From NCBI RefSeq assembly GCF_019968905.1, contig NZ_CP079946.1, positions 7,909,356 to 7,973,355 of the forward strand: a stretch of DNA of 64,000 nucleotides, in the 5' to 3' direction. Below the pieces are notes generated by a model, which worked only from the letters and a program-made list of their open reading frames with translations, was not told where the DNA came from and made no database searches. A program made the translations under genes and the position numbers. Below are positions 17,459 through 26,242 of this stretch, one piece after another (within the stretch, counting starts at the first letter, position 1; every line of letters begins with the position of its first letter). The stretch is from Corallococcus sp. EGB. Lineage in GTDB: Bacteria; Myxococcota; Myxococcia; Myxococcales; Myxococcaceae.

Positions 17459-18439
17459 ATGCGCGCATTACAGCTTCAGCGTCTGACGGGGCCGGAGGGC
17501 CTGGCGATGGTGGAGGTGCCGGAGCCGGAGGCCGGAGACGGGGTGCTCATCGACGTGGTGGCGGCCGGGGTGAGCTTTCCGGATCTGCTGCTCACCCATG
17601 GCCAGTACCAGATGAAGCCGGAGGTGCCCTTCGTGCCGGGCGTGGAGGTGGCGGGCGTGGTGCGCGCCGCGCCCGCGGGGGCGCGGGTGAAGGCCGGCGA
17701 CCGGGTGATGGGCTTCTCCTTCACGCTGGGCGGCTTCGCGGAGGCCTGCGTGGTGGCGCCCGAGCTGGCCTTCCCCATTCCCGCGGGGTGGAGCTTCGAG
17801 CAGGCGGCGGGCGTGGTGATGAACTACCACACGGCGCACTTCGCGCTGCACCGGCGCGGGCAGCTGCGCGCGGGGGAGACGGTGCTGGTGCACGGCGCGG
17901 CGGGAGGCGTGGGCACCGCGGCGGTGCAGGTGGCGAAGGGCGCCGGGGCGCGCGTGCTGGCGGTGGCGGGCGACGAGCGCAAGGCGGAGGTGGCGAAGCG
18001 CGCGGGCGCGGACGCCGTCTTCCTCCTGAAGGACTTCCAGGCCGGCGTGCGCGAGGCCACGGACGGCCGGGGCGTGGACGTGGTGGTGGACCCGGTGGGC
18101 GGCGACGTCTTCGACAAGAGCCTCAAGGCGCTGGCGCCGGAGGGGCGGCTCCTGGTGGTGGGCTTCGCCAGCGGCCAGATTCCGTCCGTGGCGGTGAACC
18201 GCCTGCTCTTGCGCAACGTCTCCGTGGTGGGCGTGGCGTGGGGCGCCTTCCTGATGCAGGCGCCGGAAGTGACGGACACCATCGCGAAGGATCTGGAGGC
18301 GCTCGCGGCGAAGGGCGTCATCCAGCCGCTGGTGGGCCGCGTCTTCCCCTTCGAGGACGGCGCCCGGGCGCTGCGCGAGCTGGAGTCGCGTCAGGCCGTG
18401 GGCAAGGTGGTCCTGAGGGTGAAGGCCGGCGGACCTTGA
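17459..18439 (+). CDS. NADPH:quinone oxidoreductase-like MDR protein
   Basis: A 326-residue medium-chain dehydrogenase/reductase of the zinc-free quinone-oxidoreductase type. The N-terminal GroES-like domain includes FPDLLLTHGQYQMKPEVPFV and PGVEVAGVV, and the Rossmann fold begins at VHGAAGGVGTAAVQVAK (near residues 143-159). The structural-zinc cysteines of alcohol dehydrogenases are absent. It should reduce quinones or other electrophilic carbonyls with NADPH. ATG 17459 has GGGAGG eight bases upstream. Confidence 0.88.
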   Translation: MRALQLQRLTGPEGLAMVEVPEPEAGDGVLIDVVAAGVSFPDLLLTHGQYQMKPEVPFVPGVEVAGVVRAAPAGARVKAGDRVMGFSFTLGGFAEACVVAPELAFPIPAGWSFEQAAGVVMNYHTAHFALHRRGQLRAGETVLVHGAAGGVGTAAVQVAKGAGARVLAVAGDERKAEVAKRAGADAVFLLKDFQAGVREATDGRGVDVVVDPVGGDVFDKSLKALAPEGRLLVVGFASGQIPSVAVNRLLLRNVSVVGVAWGAFLMQAPEVTDTIAKDLEALAAKGVIQPLVGRVFPFEDGARALRELESRQAVGKVVLRVKAGGP

Positions 18440-18454
18440 GGAGGCGCCGGAGGC

Positions 18455-18871
18455 TCACTCCTCCATCAATAATAGAGGCGTGGGCGCGCCCGCCTCGCGC
18501 TCCAGGACGTCCGCGGCGCGGGCGTCCCGGGGCAGGCCGAAGCGGACGCGCGAGCACGTGAGCAGCTGGCCCGCGTAGTGGCTGTCCGCCAGCGCGTCCG
18601 CGTAGCGGCCGTGGGCCTCGCACAGGCGCGCCCGCTCGTCCACCAGCCGGGCGAGGATGCGCGCCTGCTCCGGATGGGAGAAGAGCCCGACGACGGAGCG
18701 CGCGTCGAAGCGCGCGAGCGTGTCGTACTCCATGCCCAGCGTGGAGGCGCACGCCTCGCGGATGCGCTCCAGGCACACATCCCAGGAGGCGCGGGATTGG
18801 ACGATGTCCGGCACCGAGCGGCCAAGCTCGCGCACGGCGTTGAGCAGGAAGGCGTGTCGCAGCGAGGGCAT
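18455..18871 (-). CDS. Hypothetical protein
   Basis: A 138-residue protein, not recognised. It is mostly helical and soluble, with phrases LRHAFLLNAVRELGRSVPDI and FSHPEQARILARLVDERARL, and an acidic end (PLLLMEE). The start is uncertain: the frame is open to a GTG at 18934, but that would put the start inside a dyad at 18920-18937, so the ATG at 18871 is preferred. It converges on the oxidoreductase gene and is divergent from the A-T-R gene; a regulatory or assembly role beside that enzyme is only a guess. Confidence 0.5.
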   Translation of the reverse strand: MPSLRHAFLLNAVRELGRSVPDIVQSRASWDVCLERIREACASTLGMEYDTLARFDARSVVGLFSHPEQARILARLVDERARLCEAHGRYADALADSHYAGQLLTCSRVRFGLPRDARAADVLEREAGAPTPLLLMEE

Positions 18872-18919
18872 CCAGTTCCCCACTACACCCCAGCCCGCCT
18901 GAATCATCCAGCGTGACAG

Positions 18920-18937
18920 GGGGTGTGAACACACCCC
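18920..18937. promoter_or_regulatory. Dyad operator-like site upstream of the A-T-R gene
   Basis: GGGGTGTG-AA-CACACCCC is a perfect 18-base inverted repeat with 8-base arms and a 2-base spacer. It lies in the divergent region between the hypothetical gene and the A-T-R enzyme. Its size and form suit a dimeric regulator's operator. The binder is unknown. Confidence 0.5.
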
Positions 18938-19250
18938 GACGAATCAGGTTGCACCCACCTGCCACCCCTGCGCGCGCGGCGGCTGCGCACCTCCACGGGA
19001 AAAAGACAGACATCCCCATCCTCGCATGCCGCATTGTTTTAAAGATGTATCCAGACGAAAAAGACATACACCCCGTGCGGACATCCCCCGAGGGAGACGG
19101 GGGCGCGGATGACCCGAGCCTGTGTGTCACAACCAAGACTGCGCGTGTATCAACACGCGGTTCCTACTTATTGCGCGGACGCTGACAGTCTTTAGACTCT
19201 TCAGACGCGAAACATCCCCCGCGCGAGTCACCACATCCAAGGAATGCACC
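18938..19250. other. Leader region of the A-T-R gene
   Basis: A 313-base gene-free stretch with several A/T-richer patches (TTGTTTTAAAGATGTATCC near 19034-19052, and around 19160-19205), followed by AAGGA seven bases before the ATG at 19251. It probably holds the promoter of the A-T-R gene. No box could be fixed. Confidence 0.4.
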
Positions 19251-22200
19251 ATGGCCCTCCCGTCCACGCTGCGTCTTCCCCCGACCGCGGAAATCGCCTT
19301 CGGAGCCACGGTGCTGAAACAGCCGGAGCTGCTGCGCCGGGCGGCCCGGGTGGCTCGGCGGCTGCGCGCCGAGTGGGACGTGGGGCCGGGAGACCGCGTG
19401 GGCTTGATGGTGGTGCCCGGGCCGGAGGTCATCCCGGCCATCCTGGGCATCTGGATGGCGGGCGCGGCCTACGTGCCATTGGATCCGTTCCTCCCCGACG
19501 AGCGGCTCCTGCGCATCCTGCGCGACGCGGGCCTGCGCGGCGTCGTCACCCAGCGCATGCACCGCGTCTCCGTGGGGCTCCTGGAGACGTGGCTCGGCGC
19601 GCCCCTGCCCTTCCTGGAGGCGGATGCGGCGGCGGGGGCGGACGGCGTGGAGGACGGCGAGGTCCCGGACGTCATCGACGCGCCGGCGGACCGGCCCGCG
19701 TACCTCATCTACACCTCCGGCAGCACCGGCGAGCCCAAGGGCGTGGTGTGCACGTTCCGGGGCCTGGTGAACCTGGTGCACGGCGTGGCGCCGCTGTTGG
19801 GGCTGGGGCCGGACACGCGGCACCTGCAGTTCGCGAGCATCAACTTCGACGCGTCGGTGTGGGAGGTGTTCCCCACGCTGTTCGCGGGTGGCGCGGTGGT
19901 GCAGGGCACGCGCGAGGACCTGCTGCCCGGCCGGCGCATGGCGGAGTACCTGCGCAAGCAGCGCGTGACGCACCTGTGCCTGCCGCCGTCCGTATTGGGG
20001 CAGTTGGGGCCGCACGTGGACACGCTGCCGGACGTGGCGTGCGTGGTGATGGCGGGCGAGCGCTGCCCGGCGCCGCTGGCGGAGCGGTGGCATGCGTCCG
20101 GCCGCCGCGTCTTCAACGCCTACGGCCCCACGGAGGGGACCGTGTGCGCGACGGCGTACCGGGTGCAGGGCGGCGAGTCGCCCGTGCCCATCGGGCAGGC
20201 GCTGCCGGGCGTGCGCCTGCGCGTGGTGGGGCCGGAGGGCCAGGACGTGGCGGACGGTGTGACGGGTGAGGTGTGGATTGGCGGCGAGGGCGTGGCGGAG
20301 GGCTACCGCAACCAGCCCGAGCGCACGCGCGAGCGCTTCCCCACGGACGCGCGGGGAGACCGGTGGTACCGCACCGGCGACGAGGCCGTGCGCCGCGCGG
20401 ATGGGGCGCTCACGTTCCTGGGCCGGATGGACCAACAGGTGAAGCTGCGCGGCTTCCGCATCGAGCTGGAGGCCATCGAGCAGGCGCTCTACGCATACCC
20501 CGGCGTCGCGCAGGCGGCGGTGACGGTCTTCGAGCACACGGACGCGCAGGGCCAGACGACGGGCCTGCTGGTGGCCTACCACAGCGTGCAGGAGGGCCAC
20601 ACGGTGTCGCTGGACGCGCTGCGCGGGCACCTGGGCGTCGTGCTGCCGGACTACATGGTGCCGCACCGCTTCGTGGCGCTGCCGCGCCTGCCGCTCATGC
20701 CCCACCTGGGCAAGGTGGACCGCCAGGCCCTGCCGCCCCCCGCGGACTGGGCGGGCGCCACCGCGTCCGCCCCCCGCGCCCAGGCGGCCTCCACGCCCGC
20801 CGCTCCCGCGACGCCCATCGAAAAGCTGTGCCGCGCCTTCGAGCGGGGCCTGCGCGCCGCGCCGGGCACCGTCACGGCCACCACGCACTTCTTCCAGGCG
20901 GGCGGTGACTCGCTGGGCGTGGCGCACGTGCTGGCGCAGGTGGAGGAGGACTTCGGCGTGTCGCTGCCGTCGCGCCGCGTGTATTCACACCCCACGCCGC
21001 TGCTGCTCCTGCCCTTCTGCGAGGCCGGCGCGGCTCCGGCGGAGGCGGGCCCCCAGGCCGTGCGCGCCACGCTGCTGACGGACGCCCGGTCCGTGGCGCT
21101 GCCCCGGCTGACGGGCCCCGCGCCCGCCGCGCAGCCGCCGCGCACGCTGCTGCTCACGGGGGCCACGGGCTTCCTGGGCGTCCACCTGCTGGCCGCGCTG
21201 GCGCCCCGCGTGGAGCGCATCCACTGCCTGGTGCGGGCCCGCGATGACGCGGAGGCCGGCGCCCGGCTTCGCGCCACCGCTCGCAAGTACGGCGTGCACC
21301 TGCCCTGGCGCGACGGGCGCATCCAGGCGGTGGCGGGCGACATCACCCGGACGCGGCTGGGGCTGGAGGCGTCCGTGCACGACGCGCTGGCGCTCCAGTG
21401 CGACGCGGTGGTGCACTCGGCCGCGAGCATCAGCTACATCCTTCCGTACGCGGACGCGGGGCGGCCCAACGTCGTCGGGACGCAGCAGGTGCTGGCCTTC
21501 AGCGCGCACGGCCGCGTGAAGCCGCTGCACCACGTGTCCTCGCTCAGCGTGCACGGCGCGGTGGGCACGCTCCTGGGCGTGGAGGAGGTGGACGAGGACT
21601 TCGCGCTGGAGCGCTCGCTGGACCTGATGGCCTACGAGAACGGCTACACGCGGGCCAAGTGGGTGGCGGAGCGCATCGCCCGGGACGCGCGCGACAGCGG
21701 CCTGCCCGTCAGCATCTACCGGCCGGGCTTCATCCAGGGCCACAGCCGCACGGGCATTGGCAACGCGGACGACATGCTGTGCCGGCTGCTGGTGGGCTGC
21801 GCGCAGCTGGGCCTGTCGCCGGACCTGCCGGACAAGTACTGGCTGCCGGTGCCGGTGGACTACGTGGCCAGCGCCACCGCGCACCTGGTGCTCACCCAGG
21901 CGCCGGGCGGCACGTACAACCTGGCGCCGGAGCGCGAGCAGGAGCCCTCCCACAACGCCCTCTTCGACATGCTGGGCGCGCACGGGCACCCGGTGCGCCG
22001 GGTGGCGCCGGCGGTGTGGCTGCGGGAGCTGGGACGGGTGGGGCCGGACAACGCCCTCTTCCCGCTGGTCGCGTTCCTGCGGGAGAAGGTCTATCACGGC
22101 ACCCGCACGGTGCTGGAGCTGCACCACCGCACGCCGCGCCTGCGCACGGACCACACGCGCGCCGCGCTGGCGGGCACCGACCTCCAGTGCCTGGACTTCG

Positions 22201-22271
22201 ACGCGGCGCTCCTGGGCCGCTACGTGAAGGACCTGTTCGCGCGCCACCGCTGCGCGGCCCTCGCCGCGTGA
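19251..22271 (+). CDS. NRPS-like adenylation-thiolation-reductase (A-T-R) enzyme
   Basis: A 1006-residue three-domain enzyme. The adenylation domain (about 1-500) shows YLIYTSGSTGEPKGV, NAYGPTEGTVCAT, YRTGDEAV, GRMDQQVKLRGFRIELEAIE and GKVDRQALP. The carrier domain has FFQAGGDSLGV with the phosphopantetheine Ser554. The thioester-reductase domain starts at LLTGATGFLG (635-643) and has YTRAK (Y799, K803). There is no condensation domain. It should activate one acid, load it on the carrier and release it as an aldehyde or alcohol with NAD(P)H. Aligned to GrsA, the specificity residues read D-A-W-C-V-A-A-V-C-K, close to Phe-type codes, so an aromatic or hydrophobic acid is a fair guess. ATG 19251 has AAGGA seven bases upstream. 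Confidence 0.92.
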   Translation: MALPSTLRLPPTAEIAFGATVLKQPELLRRAARVARRLRAEWDVGPGDRVGLMVVPGPEVIPAILGIWMAGAAYVPLDPFLPDERLLRILRDAGLRGVVTQRMHRVSVGLLETWLGAPLPFLEADAAAGADGVEDGEVPDVIDAPADRPAYLIYTSGSTGEPKGVVCTFRGLVNLVHGVAPLLGLGPDTRHLQFASINFDASVWEVFPTLFAGGAVVQGTREDLLPGRRMAEYLRKQRVTHLCLPPSVLGQLGPHVDTLPDVACVVMAGERCPAPLAERWHASGRRVFNAYGPTEGTVCATAYRVQGGESPVPIGQALPGVRLRVVGPEGQDVADGVTGEVWIGGEGVAEGYRNQPERTRERFPTDARGDRWYRTGDEAVRRADGALTFLGRMDQQVKLRGFRIELEAIEQALYAYPGVAQAAVTVFEHTDAQGQTTGLLVAYHSVQEGHTVSLDALRGHLGVVLPDYMVPHRFVALPRLPLMPHLGKVDRQALPPPADWAGATASAPRAQAASTPAAPATPIEKLCRAFERGLRAAPGTVTATTHFFQAGGDSLGVAHVLAQVEEDFGVSLPSRRVYSHPTPLLLLPFCEAGAAPAEAGPQAVRATLLTDARSVALPRLTGPAPAAQPPRTLLLTGATGFLGVHLLAALAPRVERIHCLVRARDDAEAGARLRATARKYGVHLPWRDGRIQAVAGDITRTRLGLEASVHDALALQCDAVVHSAASISYILPYADAGRPNVVGTQQVLAFSAHGRVKPLHHVSSLSVHGAVGTLLGVEEVDEDFALERSLDLMAYENGYTRAKWVAERIARDARDSGLPVSIYRPGFIQGHSRTGIGNADDMLCRLLVGCAQLGLSPDLPDKYWLPVPVDYVASATAHLVLTQAPGGTYNLAPEREQEPSHNALFDMLGAHGHPVRRVAPAVWLRELGRVGPDNALFPLVAFLREKVYHGTRTVLELHHRTPRLRTDHTRAALAGTDLQCLDFDAALLGRYVKDLFARHRCAALAA

Positions 22272-22284
22272 GCGGTGGAGGGCC

Positions 22285-23556
22285 TCAGTGGGACGGCGGG
22301 ACCGGGGCGTGGCCTTCGCCGAAGCGGTAGTGCGCCACCACCGGCTGGTGGTCCGAGGACTCCGTGGAGCGGTCCACCTCGAAGAGGACCGGGGCCAGCG
22401 AGCGCGTCGCGTAGAAGTTGTCGAAGCGCTTGCCCGTGGCGTGCACCACGCCGTGGCTGTCCGGGTGCGAGGTGAGCGTGGCGCAGTCCGCGATGTCCTG
22501 CAGGCGCCACCACGCGGGGCTGCCCTTGGGAATCTGGCCGGAGCCCAGCTCCTGCCGGGCGTGCTGGGGCGTCGTCAGGGACTGGTCCGCCAGCCGCACG
22601 CGCACCGCCGTCGCGTGGCACACCGTCTCCGGCAGCTCCTGCTCCAGCACGTGCAGCTCGTGGCGCAGGCGCGGGTCCGCGATGTTGCCCACGCCGCGGT
22701 CGCCCACGGTGACGTTGTGCATGTCGTCGCCGTAGCGCTGGCGGAACTCCTCGATGGTGTCCGTGTCGTTGTCCTGCTTCGGGTGCAGCAGGTGCGCCAC
22801 CAGCCAGGAGCCGCCGCGCTTGATGGCGGTGTTGGCGTTGAAGTCGCCCAGCACGACGGCGGGCACGCCCTCGCGGCGGCGCAGCAGCGCGTTGAGCTGG
22901 CGCAGGTTGAGGGCGTTGATGCCCGAGTCCCCCAGCGCGTGGTGCAGGTTGTAGAGGTAGATGGGGCGGCCCTCGACCAGGAGCTTCACCCACAGCACGC
23001 CCCGGTCCTCCACCAGCTCGCCCGCGTAGCCCTGGCGCGCGATGGCGTCGTTGCGCTCGGCGTCGGTGAGGACGTAGGTGAAGTGCGCGGCGTCCGCGAT
23101 GGGGTGGCGGCTCAGCCAGGCCTTGCCGTTCACCAGCCGGGTGCCGTTGTCGCCGTCGCTGCCCTGGTAGACTAGGTGGAAGCCGAAGCGGGACGCGAGC
23201 AGCACCGACATGGGCACGCCCGCCTCCTGCATGCCGATGACGTCCGGCATGCGGTCCTGGGCCTCCAACTGGGTGAAGTACTCCAGCAGCGCCTCCTGAC
23301 GCTCGCCGCCCATGAGGATGTTGTAGCTCATCACCGTGAGGCCCGGTCCCCGGGGCGCGCGCGGCGCGGGGTGGTGCACGATGAGCGTGCGGCCGTCTCC
23401 CAGCCGGCGCTCGCTGTTGGGTAGCGGCACGGCATGGAAGTCCGGCAGGGTGAGAGTGGGGTCACGCTTCGGCAAGACGTCCTCCTGCCCGCCCGGTTTG
23501 CGTCCGAGCAGGGCTCCGACGGCGGGCAGGTGCTCCAGCACTTCGGGCATCTTCAT
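22285..23556 (-). CDS. Endonuclease/exonuclease/phosphatase-family protein
   Basis: A 423-residue protein with the metal-dependent EEP fold. Blocks seen are LTVMSYNILMGG (first strand and Asn), VIGMQEAG (metal Glu), LYNLHHALG, VVLGDFNANT (Asp/Asn pair) and the C-terminal SSDHQPVVAHYRF. The first 75 residues are an extra lead without a signal peptide. It cleaves phosphodiesters or phosphomonoesters; the substrate (DNA, lipid or small molecule) is not evident. ATG has GGGGAGGG about seven bases upstream. It converges on the A-T-R gene with 13 bases between stops. Confidence 0.87.
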   Translation of the reverse strand: MKMPEVLEHLPAVGALLGRKPGGQEDVLPKRDPTLTLPDFHAVPLPNSERRLGDGRTLIVHHPAPRAPRGPGLTVMSYNILMGGERQEALLEYFTQLEAQDRMPDVIGMQEAGVPMSVLLASRFGFHLVYQGSDGDNGTRLVNGKAWLSRHPIADAAHFTYVLTDAERNDAIARQGYAGELVEDRGVLWVKLLVEGRPIYLYNLHHALGDSGINALNLRQLNALLRRREGVPAVVLGDFNANTAIKRGGSWLVAHLLHPKQDNDTDTIEEFRQRYGDDMHNVTVGDRGVGNIADPRLRHELHVLEQELPETVCHATAVRVRLADQSLTTPQHARQELGSGQIPKGSPAWWRLQDIADCATLTSHPDSHGVVHATGKRFDNFYATRSLAPVLFEVDRSTESSDHQPVVAHYRFGEGHAPVPPSH

Positions 23557-23836
23557 GACGCCGCCCTCCCCTTGCTGGGGCGCCAGGCCCTCGAGGTGCC
23601 GCGAGCGAAGGGGAAGCGATGCCGGGCGTCATGCCGTCGCGCTGTGAATTCCACCGAGCCTCCATCAGAAGTCCTCCGCTCAAGTTCGTGGCGGAGGGCC
23701 TTGTCCGCCAGCGTCATGCGGATGGCGGGCGCACGGCCGGATGGCTGCCCTGCGTGCGCCGGGCGTCGGACGGTGCACACCCGCCCGGCGCGGAATCAGC
23801 CCGGGTGAGGAGCGCGGATGGTTAGATGGGAAGGCG

Positions 23837-24949
23837 ATGAAGGAACTCGAAGACCTGCTGCGGGCATGCGGGCGCGCCTCCGGCCCGGTGGTGCTGGCGA
23901 CGGTGGTGGCCGTGTCCGGCTCGTCGTATCGGCGCCCGGGCGCCCGCATGGTGATGGGCCCGGACGGATGGCTCGCGGGCGGGGTGAGCGGCGGGTGCCT
24001 CGAGGGCGACCTCGTGCGCAAGGCGTTCTTCTGGACGTCGGGAGGGCCGCGCGTGCTGCGCTACGACACCACCGGTGACGCCGCGGAGGACGAGGGCGGG
24101 CTGTCCTTCGCGCTCGGGTGCAACGGCGTGGTGGACATCCTGCTGGAGCGCTGGGAGCCGGGGCCGGGTGACGCGCTGGGCTTCGCGGCGGAGGCGCGCA
24201 AGCAGTCGCTGCGCGCGGTGGTGGCCACGGTGTACCGGGGCCCCGAGGACGCGGTGGGAACTCGGCTGATGCTGCGCGAGGACGGCGTGTCCGCGGGGAA
24301 CCTCACGGGCGCGCTGCGGGAGCCGGTGCGCGAGGCGGCGACGGAGGCGCTGGTGCGCGGCGTGTCTTGGAGCGGCGCGTGCGGTGGCGCGGAGGTGCTG
24401 GTGGAGGTGGTGGAGCCGGCGCCGCCGGTGGTGGTGTTCGGCAGCGGCTTCGACGTCGCGCCCGTGGTGGCTCGCGCGCAGGGACTGGGCTGGCACCTGA
24501 CGGTGGTGGCGGACCGGCCCGTGGAGCTCTTGCGCCGCAGGTTCCCGCTGGCCCACGCGCATGTCGCGTCGCGGGCCAGCGAGGTGTCGCAGAAGGTGCC
24601 GCTGTCCGCGCGCAGCCTGGTGCTGGTGATGACGCACAGCCTGCCGCAAGACCGGGAGCTGCTGGAGCGGCTGGTGCCGCTGCCGGTGCGATACCTGGGC
24701 GTGCTCGGGCCCCGCTCCCGGACGGAGCGCATCCTGCGGGAGCTGGCGCAGCCGCCCACCGCCTCGCAGCTGGAGAAGCTGCACGCGCCCATGGGGTTGG
24801 ACCTGGGCGCGGAGGGCGCGGAGGAGATTGCGCTGTCCATCATCGCGGAGGTGCAGTCGGTGCTCGCCGGCCGCGGCGGGGGACGGCTGCGGGAGCGGCA
24901 GGCGCCCATCCACGCGGACGCGGCCCCGCCGGAGCGCAGGTCGGCGTGA
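23837..24949 (+). CDS. xdhC: XdhC-family molybdenum-cofactor accessory protein
   Basis: A 370-residue XdhC/CoxI-type protein. The N-terminal domain has VLATVVAVSGSSYRRPGARM and GGVSGGCLEGDLV with the family's conserved Cys. A Rossmann-like C-terminal domain follows (VVVFGSGFDVAPVVARAQGL, YLGVLGPRSRTERIL). XdhC binds the molybdenum cofactor and promotes its sulfuration before insertion into xanthine-dehydrogenase-type enzymes. The gene overlaps the next (MocA-like) by one base in TGATG, so the two are coupled. No molybdenum hydroxylase gene is in the window. Confidence 0.9.
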   Translation: MKELEDLLRACGRASGPVVLATVVAVSGSSYRRPGARMVMGPDGWLAGGVSGGCLEGDLVRKAFFWTSGGPRVLRYDTTGDAAEDEGGLSFALGCNGVVDILLERWEPGPGDALGFAAEARKQSLRAVVATVYRGPEDAVGTRLMLREDGVSAGNLTGALREPVREAATEALVRGVSWSGACGGAEVLVEVVEPAPPVVVFGSGFDVAPVVARAQGLGWHLTVVADRPVELLRRRFPLAHAHVASRASEVSQKVPLSARSLVLVMTHSLPQDRELLERLVPLPVRYLGVLGPRSRTERILRELAQPPTASQLEKLHAPMGLDLGAEGAEEIALSIIAEVQSVLAGRGGGRLRERQAPIHADAAPPERRSA

Positions 24950-25536
24950 TGACCATCGCCGTCATCCTGCTCGCCGCGGGAGGCTCAACGCGGCTGGGCC
25001 AGCCCAAGCAACTGCTCCGGCATGAGGGCGCGTCGCTGGTGCGGCGCGCGGCGGAGCGGGCCCTGGCCGCGAGCCCGGCGGTGACCGTCGTGCTCGGTGC
25101 GCGGCGCGAGGAAGTCGCCTCGGAGCTGGACGGGCTGCCCGTGCGGCGCGTGGACAACCCGGACTGGGCGCTGGGCCAGGGCTCGTCGCTGCGCGCGGGC
25201 CTGCGGGCACTTCCTCCGGACGTGGACGGCGCCCTCCTGATGCTCTGCGACCAGGTCCGCGTGGACGCGGCCCACCTGCGCTCGCTCATCGCCACCTTCG
25301 AGCGCACGCGCGCGCCCATCGTCGCATCCGCCTACGCGGACACCCGGGGCGTCCCCGCCCTCTTCGCCCGCGCCCTCTTCCCCGAGTTGGAGTCCCTGCC
25401 TCCCACGGGCGGCGCGCGCGGGCTCATCGCTCGCGACCCTTCGCGCGTCGTGGAGGTTGCGCTGCCCGGCGGCGAGGAGGACGTGGACACCGTCGAGGAC
25501 ACCCTGCGCCTCACGGGCTCCGGACACGGTGGGTGA
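24949..25536 (+). CDS. MocA/MobA-like nucleotidyltransferase
   Basis: A 195-residue nucleotidyltransferase of the MobA-like NTP-transferase fold. It begins with the nucleotide-binding loop [19 protein letters not shown] and has the metal/nucleotide block [10 protein letters not shown] and the substrate loop [12 protein letters not shown]. Coupled to xdhC by TGATG, it is most likely the molybdopterin cytidylyltransferase that makes the MCD form of the cofactor for hydroxylases. Its last 26 bases overlap the convergent rpiA gene. Confidence 0.87.
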   Translation: MTIAVILLAAGGSTRLGQPKQLLRHEGASLVRRAAERALAASPAVTVVLGARREEVASELDGLPVRRVDNPDWALGQGSSLRAGLRALPPDVDGALLMLCDQVRVDAAHLRSLIATFERTRAPIVASAYADTRGVPALFARALFPELESLPPTGGARGLIARDPSRVVEVALPGGEEDVDTVEDTLRLTGSGHGG

Positions 25537-26218
25537 TGCCGTCGGGCCCGGCCACCACCAGGTCGGTGGTCAGGTTCAGGAACAGGCCGTGCGCCATCAC
25601 CCCGGCCCGGGCCTCCAGCTTCGCGGCCAGCCCCGCGGGGTCGCTGATGGGACCGAAGTCACAGTCCAGCACCACGTTGCCCTGATCCGTGTGGTACGGC
25701 GTCCCATCCAGCGCGAGCCGCGCCACCACGCGCGCGCCCAGCGACTCCAGGAACAGGGCCTGCGAGCGCCAGCCGAAGGGCAGCACCTCCACCGGCACCG
25801 GCCACTTCGTGCCCAGCCGGGGTGACAGCTTGGGCGCGTCCACCACGATGATTTCGCGGCGGCTGGCCTGCGCCACCACCTTCTCGCGCAAGAGCGCCCC
25901 GCCGCCGCCCTTGATGAGCGACAGGTCCGGCGCCACCTCGTCCGCGCCGTCGATGGTGAGGTCCACCACCGGGTGCACGTCCAGCGTGGTGAGCGGCACG
26001 CCCAGGGACGCGGCCAGGGCCTCGGTGGCGCGGGACGTGGGGATGCCCACCACGTCCTTCAACGTCCCCGCGGCGAGCAGCGCGCCCAGCCGCCGCACCG
26101 CGTACGCGGCCGTGCTGCCCGTGCCCAGCCCCACCACCATGCCCGGCTGGATGAAGTCCACCGCGCGCTCCGCCGCCGCGCGCTTGAAGGTAGCGGAAAC
26201 ACTTTCGTCGGAAGTCAT
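25511..26218 (-). CDS. rpiA: Ribose-5-phosphate isomerase A
   Basis: A 235-residue RpiA, the usual length. The phosphate loop is [13 protein letters not shown], the active-site acid block is [20 protein letters not shown] (with the catalytic Asp residues) and the next block is [13 protein letters not shown]. The enzyme interconverts ribose 5-phosphate and ribulose 5-phosphate in the pentose phosphate pathway. Its 3' end overlaps the convergent MocA-like gene by 26 bases. The AI-2E-type permease gene lies 24 bases upstream in the same direction and may be co-transcribed. Confidence 0.95.
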   Translation of the reverse strand: MTSDESVSATFKRAAAERAVDFIQPGMVVGLGTGSTAAYAVRRLGALLAAGTLKDVVGIPTSRATEALAASLGVPLTTLDVHPVVDLTIDGADEVAPDLSLIKGGGGALLREKVVAQASRREIIVVDAPKLSPRLGTKWPVPVEVLPFGWRSQALFLESLGARVVARLALDGTPYHTDQGNVVLDCDFGPISDPAGLAAKLEARAGVMAHGLFLNLTTDLVVAGPDGITHRVRSP

Positions 26219-26242
26219 GGCGGGCTCTGGGAAGGGACGGCT

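Noticed and set aside
23557-23836. Further small gene between the EEP-family gene and xdhC
   Set aside because: Frames are short and start-poor. The 280 bases look like a plain divergent promoter region.
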